DNA from: Asticcacaulis sp. SL142
GTDB lineage: Bacteria; Pseudomonadota; Alphaproteobacteria; Caulobacterales; Caulobacteraceae
Length of the DNA stretch: 64,000 nt
Direction: 5' to 3'
Assembly (NCBI RefSeq): GCF_026625745.1
Contig: NZ_CP113061.1
Location: 1,513,501 to 1,577,500, forward strand
A model generated the notes under the pieces. It searched no databases. It worked only from the letters and a program-made list of their open reading frames with translations, and was not told the DNA's origin. Shown one piece after another: positions 8,533-19,432 of the stretch; position 1 is the first letter of the stretch; each line of letters starts with the position of its first letter. A program made the translations under genes and the position numbers.

Positions 8533-8934
8533 ATGTCCTCCGAAACACCTGCCCCCTTGTCCGAAAAACCTGCGTCCCAGCTCAAAGCCTTTTTCGGCAA
8601 TCCACGTCTGGTGCCGATGATCAACTATCTGCTGTTTTTCATTTTCCTGATGAGCCTTGGCTTTACCGGAATTCTGGCGATAACCCTGATCTACCTGTTT
8701 CAGGACAATGCCCCCGACTGGCTGAAATCCCATTATGAGTTCCAGAAGCGCACCTTCTGGATCGGGATTGCTCTGGTGATCGGACTGATCGTGATTACCG
8801 GCCTGAAAATCCCGTTTCTGGCCTGGGTGGCGTTCGGCAGCGTTTTTATCTGGACGGTTGGCCGCAGCGTGGCCGGCTTCAACCATCTGGTCCACAACCG
8901 CCCGTACCCAACCCCCAAGGGCTGGTTGATATAA
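8533..8934 (+). CDS. Small integral membrane protein (DUF4870-like)
   Basis: A 133-residue protein with a polar, proline-rich N terminus, then three or four hydrophobic segments (INYLLFFIFLMSLGFTGI, IALVIGLIVITGLKI, FLAWVAFGSVFIW) and a short end (NRPYPTPKGWLI). The layout resembles DUF4870 membrane proteins of unknown function. The ATG at 8533 is chosen; a GTG at 8527 in the same frame is possible and neither has a clear ribosome binding site. It ends nine bases before the stop of the convergent lipoprotein gene. Confidence 0.68.
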   Translation: MSSETPAPLSEKPASQLKAFFGNPRLVPMINYLLFFIFLMSLGFTGILAITLIYLFQDNAPDWLKSHYEFQKRTFWIGIALVIGLIVITGLKIPFLAWVAFGSVFIWTVGRSVAGFNHLVHNRPYPTPKGWLI

Positions 8935-8943
8935 AAGACCAGA

Positions 8944-9564
8944 TTACTGACTGGCGCTATCAGATGATCCCGATTTATCAAGCAGGTTCATACGGACATC
9001 GCCGGGCATAATGATGTCGCCGCCGGTCATGCCAGACGAGCAGGCGCCGATACGGCGGGCCTTAACGGTGATGTTGGCCACACGGTTCATGTGCTCAAGC
9101 GCCGCGCCCGTTGTTTGGGACCTGGCCGTAAACGTATATTTGGTCACGTAGTCGCCGGTGATTTTGCCGCTGATTTCGGTCTTGCCGCCAGAGCCCATAT
9201 CGCATTCAGCGATCATCGCCCAGTAGGGTTTGCCATCTTCATCTTCCATGCGCGACACTGCCGTCTTAACACAGCGGTCGTCGGACAAATCATTGCCGTT
9301 TATACCCAGACGCTTATCAGTTTCGGCATCAATACAAATGCGCGTGACCAGTGATTCCCCGTCAGAGCCTTCTTCGGAATAGGCTGTCTCCCACAAACCG
9401 GGCTTACGGGCGGGCATAGGCTCCATCGGTGGGGGTTTGGGGGCCTCGACCACCGGGGCTGGCGCAGGCGGCGGCGCCTCTTCCTTTTTGCCGCAGCCAG
9501 ATAGCGAAATCATGACCACGGATGCGGCGGCGATAAGGGCGAAACCGTTTCGTGAAACGCGCAT
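8944..9564 (-). CDS. DUF3617-family lipoprotein
   Basis: A 206-residue secreted lipoprotein. It begins MRVSRNGFALIAAASVVMIS and has the lipobox LSGC, so the mature protein is lipid-anchored at Cys. A proline-rich linker (residues ~30-52) leads into the DUF3617 start RKPGLWE, with ICID, DDRCVK and IAECDMGSG supplying the conserved cysteines. The function of DUF3617 is not known. The ATG at 9564 is preceded by GCGGAGG at good spacing; the frame is open further upstream but without lipoprotein character. Confidence 0.82.
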   Translation of the reverse strand: MRVSRNGFALIAAASVVMISLSGCGKKEEAPPPAPAPVVEAPKPPPMEPMPARKPGLWETAYSEEGSDGESLVTRICIDAETDKRLGINGNDLSDDRCVKTAVSRMEDEDGKPYWAMIAECDMGSGGKTEISGKITGDYVTKYTFTARSQTTGAALEHMNRVANITVKARRIGACSSGMTGGDIIMPGDVRMNLLDKSGSSDSASQ

Positions 9565-9652
9565 AAAGCCTCCGCAAACAAGACAATGACCCGCTTTCAT
9601 AGGGAATAATTCCCCGTTTAGCGAGTCATTTTCAGTGGACGCCACCAAAGCC

Positions 9653-10165
9653 TTAGTTGCGCTTGGTGATGGCTTGCAGGGTTTGCAGGGTGCGCGGTAG
9701 TTCATCAGCCAGACGGCGACACAGTTCGCGCGATCCGACCGAATAGATATCCCCGCCATCAGCGATATCGAGCGCCATCTTGGCGGTCGCTTCCAGCAGC
9801 ACTTCAAATTCCAGAATTTGCTCACGCGCCAGACGCTTGGCTTCTTCCTGAAGCTTGCGCACACGCTCATTGCGGCTTTCGCCCTTGGCCAGATAGGTTT
9901 CGGCCATGGAGGCGGTCACACTCACGTCAGGCAGATTTGCCGGGGTCAGGTTGATCGACGTCATATCAAGCGCAATCGTCGCCAGAGTGCCGTTGTGTGC
10001 AACATCCGCACCAAACCCGGATTCCCCGAACCCAGCTTCAATAATATTGCTGTGGCCATTGGTATGCCCGTTTGCGCCATGACCATTGGTGACGACAGCA
10101 TTGCCGTTTTCCTTAGCGTGCGGCTTGGAGATCGGCGGCACGACATTTAAACGAGTTCTACGCAT
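9653..10165 (-). CDS. Conserved-looking cytoplasmic protein, unknown function
   Basis: A 170-residue protein without membrane segments. The first ~60 residues are low in complexity and rich in Asn, Gly and His (VTNGHGANGHTNGHSN), so probably disordered. Residues ~85-170 are predicted helical and highly charged (RVRKLQEEAKRLAREQI, LADELPRTLQTLQAIT). The ATG at 10165 (MRRTRLNVVPP) follows AAGAGG; an earlier start at 10306 is less likely. I do not recognise the family. It is upstream of and co-oriented with the DUF3617 lipoprotein, 88 bases apart. Confidence 0.6.
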   Translation of the reverse strand: MRRTRLNVVPPISKPHAKENGNAVVTNGHGANGHTNGHSNIIEAGFGESGFGADVAHNGTLATIALDMTSINLTPANLPDVSVTASMAETYLAKGESRNERVRKLQEEAKRLAREQILEFEVLLEATAKMALDIADGGDIYSVGSRELCRRLADELPRTLQTLQAITKRN

Positions 10166-10501
10166 CCTCTTAACCCCACAATCCTTGTTTAACGCTTCAC
10201 AAACGGACACTGATACAGCGACCTGACCGAAGTTATGCACAGGTCGGGCCACGCTTAAAATGTCATTTTGCCCCAACTCGACAGCGTTTTTCCCTTTTCG
10301 TGCCACATTAGCACATTTAAGTCTCAGCGGTGTGACATTTTGCGACAGCTAAGCTGTGATCACGCCCTTGTTATTTACTTATATTTACACGAACAGCGAA
10401 CACACATCAGCGCGCAAATAAAGCCCCAATCGGTCATCAAAAAGCGATAGGCATATGACTTATGCACAGCCATAGTGGCCACATAGTCACAGTATAATAG
10501 C
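10166..10501. other. Intergenic stretch upstream of the helical protein gene
   Basis: This 336-base stretch lies between the end of uvrB and the start of the helical protein gene on the same strand, so it should hold the promoter of the latter. I see no clear terminator for uvrB, no RNA gene and no reading frame I would support. Confidence 0.4.
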
Positions 10502-12691
<2,190 letters not shown>

Positions 12692-12906
12692 GAACACAAT
12701 GTAGCTTTTTAAAATAAAAATGAAAGGTGCCAACACAAAATGTTTCAACCGCGCTCCTTTTGCACCCACCCTTCCGCACACGGCCTATTGACATGTATTC
12801 GCTCTCACGCGGCCCCGCCGAATTTCCTCATAGAGATCAAGGCCATTTACCGTCCCTGTGGATAGCCACATCTCTCAATACGGTAAAAATCACCCACATC
12901 TTTCGT

Positions 12907-12921
12907 TTAAAACTTTATTAA
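12907..12921. promoter_or_regulatory. Candidate CtrA binding site
   Basis: An exact TTAA-N7-TTAA (spacer AACTTTA) in the AT-rich 670-base region between uvrB and the cell wall hydrolase gene. This is the full CtrA recognition pattern known from Caulobacter. It lies 438 bases before the hydrolase start and 216 bases upstream of uvrB, so its target is uncertain. The rest of this region (12692-13358) is AT-rich and holds no gene that I can support. Confidence 0.45.
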
Positions 12922-13358
12922 CAGGCCATTAAATTGACCAACGCGCGACGAATACAGAACAGCCCAACAATAAAAATCAGGCAAACCGAAAAGACAAAGC
13001 AATTTATACTCACAAAGTCCTGTCAATATAAATCGCATTAACTACGACACGCCACCCCCATGAACTCTAGCTATAGTCTATTGTTTTGGGGCAGAACTGT
13101 GCTAAGTTCAGATCATATTCATAGCGAACACATTTTCGCCACATTTGTGATGTTAACCGCACCTCCGAACGCGGTGGCCCAAGGTTATAAGACGCTGTCC
13201 ATGACAGGCCCGCGCGGCAAAAAGCCGTAGGTTCAGACTTTAAGTTAGTACGCTTAATTGAGTTGAATTTTACGCACCTTTTCCGGGGAGCCACAAAGGC
13301 TCTCGTCACATAGGACTCGAAACCTTTGGTTTTGAAACTTAACCTGCGTGTTCCGAAG

Positions 13359-14555
13359 ATGAACCTCGCTGCCCGCACGAAAGCGCGGGCCATGATGGCG
13401 GCGTCATCTATCGGCCTTCTGCTGGGCGCTGCCGTAGGCGCAGCCTGGCTGGGTGGCCATATGTCACGCAACTCAAACGTCCACTCTCAGGCCGAGCGTC
13501 TGCTCGAAGTCGCGGATAACGGCTTTGCGGACGAACACTTTCTAAACATGTCTGCTGTGGCCCCTGTGCGGGCCCACGCCCCTCATAACACGATTGCCCT
13601 CTCTACCGATCAAGCCTCTGTTGACCGCAGCGCCATGGCGATCGCCATGCGCTATGATCCGGCCGTCAGCCCATCTCAGGCCCTGCGTGACCGTCAGTCG
13701 ATCCTGCTGGCCCAGAACCTGTCGTCCCTGCGCGCCGACCCGCATCGCCCTCAGCGCCAGATCAGGGTTCGTAAGCAACCCAGCCATGACGGCGCTCAGA
13801 TCGTTCAGGCCAGCCTCGGCATGGGCCTTAGCAAAGAGGGTCTTCTGGGCCGCCCACGCTCTCAGGCCGCCGCCCCCTTCGCGCTTGATAACCGCTCCCG
13901 CAGCGATATGGATTGCCTGACCCAAGCCGTCTATTACGAAGCGCGCGGCGAAACCGAAGCCGGTCAGCGCGCGGTGGCGCAAGTTATTCTGAACCGCGTC
14001 CGCCATCCGGCCTACCCCAAGACCATCTGCAATGTGGTCTATCAGGGCGCCTATCACCGCACCGGCTGCCAGTTCAGCTTTACCTGCAACGGCGCTCTGG
14101 GCCGCCGCGTTGAAAACTGGGCCTGGAAGCGCGCCGAGAAGATCGCCGCAGACGCCCTGTCCGGTCACGTCATGGCCAGCGTTGGCACCTCGACCCACTT
14201 TCACACCACTCAGGTCAATCCGTCGTGGTCGGGCCGCATGGACCGCATCGCCACCGTTGGCAGCCATGTCTTTTATCAGTTTAAGGGTGCCCGCTCCCAG
14301 ATGGCGCGCAATAACCGCGGTATAAGCCCGTCTACCGCCCCGCAACTGGTCAAGGCTCCCGAAACCGAATCCGTGATCGAAGCGCCCGCCGATGACGTGA
14401 CCACCGTTCTGAACCGCCAGCAGGGCCCCGAAATCCGAGCCATGCAGGTAACCGATACTCTCAAAGGTGCGACGGCTAACGAGCTGGTCAGCACCCTGAC
14501 CAAGCCCGCCAAAGCGGCTCCGGCAGACAAAACAGCCCCCGGCGACGCGTCTTAA
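13359..14555 (+). CDS. Cell wall hydrolase, SleB/CwlJ type
   Basis: A 398-residue exported protein. It has an N-terminal hydrophobic anchor (ASSIGLLLGAAVGAAWLGG), a polar linker of ~150 residues, and the Hydrolase_2 (SleB) domain at about residues 188-310. This has the hallmark AVYYEARGE with its catalytic-type Glu, AVAQVILNRV, and CQFSFTCNG. A charged tail follows. SleB-type lytic enzymes cut peptidoglycan glycan strands; outside sporeformers they serve in wall remodelling. The ATG at 13359 (MNLAARTKAR) is chosen although its ribosome binding site is weak; in-frame TTG codons at 13326 and 13332 are alternatives. A strong terminator follows. Confidence 0.85.
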   Translation: MNLAARTKARAMMAASSIGLLLGAAVGAAWLGGHMSRNSNVHSQAERLLEVADNGFADEHFLNMSAVAPVRAHAPHNTIALSTDQASVDRSAMAIAMRYDPAVSPSQALRDRQSILLAQNLSSLRADPHRPQRQIRVRKQPSHDGAQIVQASLGMGLSKEGLLGRPRSQAAAPFALDNRSRSDMDCLTQAVYYEARGETEAGQRAVAQVILNRVRHPAYPKTICNVVYQGAYHRTGCQFSFTCNGALGRRVENWAWKRAEKIAADALSGHVMASVGTSTHFHTTQVNPSWSGRMDRIATVGSHVFYQFKGARSQMARNNRGISPSTAPQLVKAPETESVIEAPADDVTTVLNRQQGPEIRAMQVTDTLKGATANELVSTLTKPAKAAPADKTAPGDAS

Positions 14556-14596
14556 GACCAAAAGCGGCCCCAAAATCGTTAATGACACAAGATTTA

Positions 14597-14623
14597 GGCC
14601 CTGCCCTCCGGCGGGGCCTTTTT
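14597..14623 (+). terminator. Rho-independent terminator of the cell wall hydrolase gene
   Basis: A GC-rich hairpin (GGCCCTGCC, loop CTCC, GGCGGGGCC) followed by five T. It starts about 40 bases after the hydrolase stop. Confidence 0.85.
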
Positions 14624-14957
14624 CATGCCAAAGCCCTACCTATGAAGACCTTAACTCGCCCTCGCCCTGTCTGATCATGGCCATATGGGGCATTGTAGCC
14701 GCCCAAATATGGTTAACCCTGCGGTCGGTAACCACCTTCCTTTACCGTGTTAGGAATTCGACAACTATAATCTGACATGTTGGCGCCCATGGCTTGAGGT
14801 CTGCGACTCATGCCGTGAGGCCGATTGATTCGGTACTCGCGCACCGACCCGCGGATCCCAGGCGACAGAAGAATGCTCTTAATATCAGGGGGGCAGCTTC
14901 TTGCTTTATGAATCTGGACTGGCCGGGGGGAACCCGGCAGGCATTAAGGGGCCACGC
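14624..14957. other. Intergenic stretch before the chemoreceptor gene
   Basis: 334 bases that should hold the chemoreceptor promoter. A weak sigma-54-like arrangement (GG, ten bases, GC) occurs near 14890-14903 in a G-rich context, too poor to call. A GC-rich inverted repeat (GCCGGGGGGAACCCGGC) lies near 14923-14939, just before the ribosome binding site. Confidence 0.3.
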
Positions 14958-16685
14958 ATGACGAAGCCAACCAAGATCCGCGCCAAGGGTAGCGGGATCA
15001 ATATTTCAAACTGGTCATTTACGTTGAAGTTCATGGCGCCCGCCGCCGTGGCCACCGCGCTGATCGCCGCTCTGGCAGGTGGTGCGATCTACACCATGAA
15101 CCAGCAGAGCAAGGCCATTGACGCCATCAACAACAAAAGCCTGCCGCAGGCCGTTGAGATGGGCGAGATCAAGGCTGAGATCCGCGAAGCCAACGGTGAA
15201 TTCTTCCGCATCCTGACCGCTCAGGCCGCCGGTGTCGGCACCAACTCTGCCGCCAAGTCCGCCGAAGTCGTCGCTGACATCGGCAAGATCGAAGCCCACA
15301 TCAAGCAGGTCGATGCCTCCGTCACCGACCCGAACCAGAAAAAACTGCTCGGCGAACTGTCCAAAGAAGTGAAGACCTATAAAGAGGCCGTGGACTTTGC
15401 CGGTCAGGTCATGGAAGTGGACTTCGCCTCCGTGGTTGGCTTCCTTGAGCAGTTCGATGCCGGTTACGCCAAGATGTCGGACCTCAGCGACCAACTGATC
15501 AAGGCAAGCGTCGCCTCGGCCAAGGCTGACGGCACCAAGGCTCAGCAAACCCAGAATTCGGCCATCGGCCTTCTGACCATCTTCGCTGTGATCATGGCCG
15601 CTGCGTCCTGCACCATCGCCTACCTGTTCTCGCGCACCACAGTCGCAGGCATCAACCGCATCGCCAAGACGACCGAAGAACTGGCCAACGGCCACCTGAA
15701 CGTCGACATCAGCGCCCTGGCCCGCCGCGACGAACTGAAGTCGGTGGTCGAAAGCCTGAACGTGTTCAAATCGAACGCCGAAGAAAAAGAGCGCCTGATG
15801 GCTATCGAAGCCGCTACCGCCAAGACCCGCGAAGAACGTGCGCGTCAGATGTCGGAACTGGCTGAACGCTTCCGCCACGAAGCGCAGGACATGCTGGATG
15901 CCTTGGGTTCTGCCGCCTCTGACCTCGATGCTAACGGCCGTACCCTGCTGACCATTGCCCAGGAAAATGAGCGCCGTTCGCAATCGGCCGTCTATTCGAT
16001 CCGCAACTCGGCTGACAACGTCCAGAACGTCGCCTCGGCCACGACTGAGCTTTCGGCCTCGATCGGCGTTATCGGTGACCAGGCCGTCCGCTCGGTGGAA
16101 ATCGCCGCTGAGGCCGTGAGTGAGGCCGACCGCACCAATGACAGCATGGCTGAACTGAGCCGCGCCGCTGACCAGATCGGTGAAGTCGTTGACCTGATCA
16201 ACGCCATTGCTCAGCAAACCAACCTGCTGGCCCTGAACGCCACCATCGAATCGGCCCGCGCCGGTGAAGCCGGTAAGGGCTTTGCGGTTGTGGCCTCCGA
16301 GGTGAAGTCTCTCGCCCAGCAAACCGCTAAGGCCACCGATGAAATCCGCGATCGCATCAAGGACATTCAGGGTGCCGCCCAGAACGGTGTCAACGCCATC
16401 CGCGGTATCGGAGAGACGATCAAGCACATGAACGAGATCGCCGCCTCGATCGCTGACTCGGTGCATCAGCAAGGCGACGCCACCAATGAGATCGCCCGCA
16501 ACGTCAACGAAGCCTCCGACGGCACCACGACCGCCTCGTCTTCGGTCGAGCAGTTGTCGGCCTCGGCGGCGGATACGGAAAAGGCCTCAACTGAAATGCT
16601 CGGCGCTGCCCGTCAGTTGACCGACCGCACCCAAGCGATGAGTGAGAACATCCGCCGCTTCTTAAGTGAATTAACTGCGGCTTAA
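14958..16685 (+). CDS. Methyl-accepting chemotaxis protein
   Basis: A 575-residue chemoreceptor. Order: short cytoplasmic N terminus, membrane helix 1 (about residues 28-50, [17 protein letters not shown]), a periplasmic helical sensor of ~150 residues, membrane helix 2 (about 205-228, [20 protein letters not shown]), HAMP domain (about 228-285), and the signalling domain. The hairpin tip that binds CheW and CheA is intact ([20 protein letters not shown], then FAVVASEV). Methylation-helix Glu/Gln pairs flank it. The C terminus ends in a helix without a CheR-binding NWETF-like pentapeptide. The ATG at 14958 is used because AAGGGG precedes it. The ligand is unknown; the sensor looks like a four-helix bundle. 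Confidence 0.93.
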   Translation: MTKPTKIRAKGSGINISNWSFTLKFMAPAAVATALIAALAGGAIYTMNQQSKAIDAINNKSLPQAVEMGEIKAEIREANGEFFRILTAQAAGVGTNSAAKSAEVVADIGKIEAHIKQVDASVTDPNQKKLLGELSKEVKTYKEAVDFAGQVMEVDFASVVGFLEQFDAGYAKMSDLSDQLIKASVASAKADGTKAQQTQNSAIGLLTIFAVIMAAASCTIAYLFSRTTVAGINRIAKTTEELANGHLNVDISALARRDELKSVVESLNVFKSNAEEKERLMAIEAATAKTREERARQMSELAERFRHEAQDMLDALGSAASDLDANGRTLLTIAQENERRSQSAVYSIRNSADNVQNVASATTELSASIGVIGDQAVRSVEIAAEAVSEADRTNDSMAELSRAADQIGEVVDLINAIAQQTNLLALNATIESARAGEAGKGFAVVASEVKSLAQQTAKATDEIRDRIKDIQGAAQNGVNAIRGIGETIKHMNEIAASIADSVHQQGDATNEIARNVNEASDGTTTASSSVEQLSASAADTEKASTEMLGAARQLTDRTQAMSENIRRFLSELTAA

Positions 16686-16737
16686 CTATAAATACTTAAC
16701 TATCACGAATATAGTTACACCATGTAACGCAAAGAGA

Positions 16738-16768
16738 ACGGAGAAGTACTCACTTCTCCGTTTTTTTG
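16738..16768 (+). terminator. Rho-independent terminator of the chemoreceptor gene
   Basis: Perfect hairpin ACGGAGAAG, loop TACTCA, CTTCTCCGT, followed by a run of T. Confidence 0.9.
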
Positions 16769-16856
16769 TTGTTTTGAGTGGTTTCTTTTACGTCGTTTTA
16801 ACTGTGCCCTTATATATTGGGGCTTCCACATCCCATTCAGAATGAGTGATCTTTAC

Positions 16857-17225
16857 ATGCGCAAGTCCCTTTTCATCGCCACCGCCTTTGCTCTCAGCGC
16901 CCTGTCGGCCCAAGCCTTCGCCGAGTGCGATGAAGCTCAGGAAGGCGTCGCCGGTAAGGCCGTAGCCGCCGCCGCGAAAACCGAAGTCTCCAAAGCCGTT
17001 GCCGTCACCGGCAAGCAGATGGTGACCCTGAACACCTGCGAAGTCCGCGCCGGCACCACCATCGTTGACTATAAGTATAACTTCCTCGGCGCCGATGGCC
17101 TGTACTGGGTCGAAGGCTCAGCCAAGGTTGCCGGTGGCGCCGTTTCGGAAATCAAGCTGCGTAAGCTGTCGCCAAACCTGGCTGACGCTTCAGGCAAGGC
17201 TGGCGTGAAGCTCGCTTCTAACTAA
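16857..17225 (+). CDS. Small secreted protein, unknown function
   Basis: A 122-residue protein with a clear Sec signal peptide (MRKSLFIATAFALSALSAQA, cleavage likely after AFA) and a mature part of ~97 residues. The mature part has two cysteines (AECDE and LNTCEV) that could form a disulphide, an alanine/lysine-rich helix (AVAAAAKTEVSKAVAV) and strand-like stretches (IVDYKYNFLG, GLYWVEGSAKV). I do not recognise the family. The ATG at 16857 gives the best signal peptide; an in-frame ATG at 16842 adds five residues. It is a single gene between two strong terminators, so it has its own promoter; high expression is possible. Confidence 0.75.
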   Translation: MRKSLFIATAFALSALSAQAFAECDEAQEGVAGKAVAAAAKTEVSKAVAVTGKQMVTLNTCEVRAGTTIVDYKYNFLGADGLYWVEGSAKVAGGAVSEIKLRKLSPNLADASGKAGVKLASN

Positions 17226-17246
17226 GACCTAATAATAATAAAAGAG

Positions 17247-17281
17247 AAAGCCTCTGCGTGAACAACGCAGAGGCTTTTTTT
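17247..17281 (+). terminator. Rho-independent terminator of the small secreted protein gene
   Basis: Perfect hairpin AAGCCTCTGCG, loop TGAACAA, CGCAGAGGCTT, followed by a T run. Confidence 0.92.
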
Positions 17282-17347
17282 GTGCGCTAACACTTCGTTT
17301 CTTGAGCGCGAGCTTTTTTGTTGAGGTGATTTAAGTCAACTCAGGGA

Positions 17348-17485
17348 CTACTTCTTACCTGTCGGTTTATAGTCCTGGGGACGACTGCCTGCGCCGGATG
17401 ATTTTGGCCGGTTATTGACCAGGATGCCGCCCAGAAATGCGAATGAATTCAGGGCGTGTTGCATATTTTTGTCGTTGTCCTTCAA
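17348..17485 (-). CDS. Candidate 45-residue protein with TTG start and strong ribosome binding site
   Basis: A short frame from TTG at 17485 to TAG at 17348. AAAAGGAGA precedes the TTG at ideal spacing, the strongest ribosome binding site in this area. The protein begins MKDNDKNMQHALNSFAFLGG, has a short hydrophobic centre (FAFLGGILV) and a basic Gly/Ser/Pro-rich tail (NNRPKSSGAGSRPQDYKP, then TGKK). An internal ATG at 17464 would drop the first seven residues. It is isolated: the secreted protein gene ends more than 120 bases away on the other strand. I do not recognise it. The ribosome binding site and an open frame inside a long intergenic region are the only evidence. Confidence 0.5.
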   Translation of the reverse strand: MKDNDKNMQHALNSFAFLGGILVNNRPKSSGAGSRPQDYKPTGKK

Positions 17486-17826
17486 TTTGCGTCTCCTTTT
17501 CCAACAAACAATACAAATGGACAAAGAGACGCGTCGCGGCTCGCAGGGGTTTTCACCCTCTCAGTCGTCGTCGCGTCACTGACATATGGTGACACAGAAT
17601 TTACCAAACGCAAGAATTAATCAGAACCCTGATCATATATTTTCCATAAAAAATTATAAATAGTTGTTTTAATTATGCAAATATCAATATCAAAAACCCA
17701 AAAATCGCAAATTACACACTACAAAAATCCCACCCGCCGATTCACTCTATAAAAACCATCTTGGGTTAGACTGATCCTTAAGGCGTAAAAAGCGCCGCCA
17801 TAGATGGTTGGTTGGGATTAAATCCT
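17486..17826. other. AT-rich intergenic region
   Basis: About 340 bases, unusually AT-rich between 17600 and 17760 compared with the rest of the window. It should contain the promoter of the small gene on the minus strand and that of the aspartic protease gene on the plus strand. I see no RNA gene or terminator in it. Confidence 0.5.
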
Positions 17827-18360
17827 ATGTTGAAGTCGGCTGTTATACTTACCTGCGCCGTCGCCTGCGCCTTGTTTACTGGCCACACGGTTATGGCGCT
17901 GGACGACACCCTGTCCGCCCAGACGGTGAAGAGCGAAGCCCAAAGCCTGACCACGGTCGCCATGACCATCCCGGTTTTGCCCGCCAACGCGGGTTCAGTG
18001 ACTTCGATCCCCAAGTCTCAGGACGGCCATTACTGGGCCGAAGCGCGCGTCAATGACGCCTCCGTGAAGTTTCTGGTCGATACCGGCGCCACCATTGTCG
18101 CCCTCACCCCGTCCGATGCCCTGCGGTTAGGGGTCGATGCCGATGAGTTGAAATACGACCGGCTGGTGACCACGGCGATGGGCAAGACCGAAGCCGCCGT
18201 CGTCAAACTGCGCTCCGTCCATATCGGTCAGACCGAAGTGCGCGACGTCGACGCCATCGTCATCCGTGAGGGCCTGAGCACGTCCCTGCTGGGTATGAGC
18301 TATCTTGGCCGCCTGTCGGGCTTTGAAGCCACCCGCACGGCGCTTATTTTAAAGCCTTAG
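17827..18360 (+). CDS. Retropepsin-like aspartic protease, secreted or periplasmic
   Basis: A 177-residue protein with a signal peptide (MLKSAVILTCAVACALFTG) and a single clan AA protease domain. The active-site motif is FLVDTGATIVALTP, with the catalytic Asp in D-T-G-A. The later LLGMSYLGRL matches the second conserved strand of bacterial TIGR02281-type proteases. These act as dimers; targets are unknown. The ATG at 17827 is chosen with GGGA upstream; an in-frame TTG at 17812 is possible. Its end overlaps the end of the convergent AraC-type gene by 12 bases. Confidence 0.85.
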   Translation: MLKSAVILTCAVACALFTGHTVMALDDTLSAQTVKSEAQSLTTVAMTIPVLPANAGSVTSIPKSQDGHYWAEARVNDASVKFLVDTGATIVALTPSDALRLGVDADELKYDRLVTTAMGKTEAAVVKLRSVHIGQTEVRDVDAIVIREGLSTSLLGMSYLGRLSGFEATRTALILKP

Positions 18361-19396
18361 ATCCGTCTTCGCATCAATTAAAGACGTTTCATCGCCATGC
18401 GTCTTTCGCCATTGGTTTGGCGGCAGGCCTTCCCACTCGCGGAACGCCCGGCAGAATGAGCGGGTGTCCTGATAGCCCAGCAGATAGGCGATTTCGTCAA
18501 TCCCGGACGTGCCATCGCGCAGAAGCTGACACCCCCATTCGCGGCGGGCGTCATTAAGTAAGGTGCGAAAACTCGTCCCTTCCTCAGGTAATCCGCCGCT
18601 GCAGCGTCCGCTCACTTAAACCCAGGTCCCTAGCGACCTCCGCTAATTCAGGGCGCCCGCTGGCCAGCTTTCCCTTAAGAACGGCCTTAACCTGATCCCC
18701 GATCGCGTCGCTCGCGTCCAGTTCCCCAAGCGCTGCCGACAGGGCGGGCGTCAGCATCTCAAGCAGTTCGGGATTGTGGCCAGGGAATGGGCGCTCAAGG
18801 TCACCGGGCTTGAGGATCAGCGCATTGCGAGCGGCACCAAAATGCACCGGACAGCCAAAAAAGGTCTGGTGCGCGCTGCCTTGTGGCTTTGGCCTCATCA
18901 ACTCAACCCGCACAGGCGTCAGGTTTTGCCCGGTGCCATGACGGCCAATGGATAACAGCAGGGCGAACGCCACATCGGTAGAGACCGCCGGTTCCGGCTC
19001 CACGGCAAAAAGCCATTTTGTGGTCAGCGTAACCTCATGCTCGGTTTCCGTTATATATAACTCTTCCGGCGTGCACAGGCGTTTGAACCGCGCCGTTCGC
19101 ATCAGGGCATCGCGGTAATCGCGCGCAAAATAGGCCGCCAGAAAGGCTGGGGGATAACCTTCCGGGTCGGACATTTCGACCAGTCTGATCCCGAACGCTG
19201 GCTCACTGCTTAAGGTCTCCAGCGCGCGCCATACGGCGAAATACTGGCCGGTACTGACGACCTGCGCGCCGCCCAGCACAGTGGCGGGCAGCCGCGCCTG
19301 ACGCAGAACCGCCACCGGCGGCAGTCCGCACCGGTCCAGAGCCCGCCAGAAGGCGGGTGGCAGCTTGCAACGGTCGGCGGGAATGTGGCTGGTCAT
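18349..19396 (-). pseudogene. AraC-family transcriptional regulator, interrupted by a one-base insertion
   Basis: The first block (19396 to about 18587) encodes an N-terminal ligand-binding domain of the Arabinose_bd type (ARDYRDALMRTARFKRLC, TFFGCPVHFGA) and the first DNA-binding helix-turn-helix (LAEVARDLGLSERTLQRRIT), then meets a stop. The second block in another frame carries the rest of the AraC domain (TSFRTLLNDARREWG, IDEIAYLLGYQDTRSFCRAF). Removing one T at 18586 joins them as TLQRRITEEGTSF, the normal family sequence, giving 348 residues. As read, the regulator would lack its second helix-turn-helix. It lies 37 bases downstream of an SDR gene on the same strand, which it may regulate. 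A sequencing error is a good alternative. Confidence 0.85.
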
Positions 19397-19432
19397 AAGC
19401 CTCGGTGCCCTCTTAGTCCTTAAGGTGTAGTA

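Noticed and set aside
12727-12921. A 64-codon plus-strand frame between uvrB and the hydrolase gene
   Set aside because: No ribosome binding site and composition unlike the neighbours.
13067-13471. A 134-codon minus-strand frame upstream of the cell wall hydrolase
   Set aside because: Low-complexity, Arg-rich translation, overlaps the hydrolase start, and no ribosome binding site.
13542-14588. A 348-codon frame antisense to the cell wall hydrolase gene
   Set aside because: Shadow of a conserved gene; it also overlaps the start of the terminator region.
14888-14905. A sigma-54-like GG-N10-GC arrangement before the chemoreceptor gene
   Set aside because: Only the two dinucleotides match, in a G run; the rest of the consensus is absent.
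15015-16472. A 485-codon frame antisense to the chemoreceptor gene
   Set aside because: It is Gly/His/Asp-rich with no domain pattern and mirrors the codon bias of the real chemoreceptor gene.
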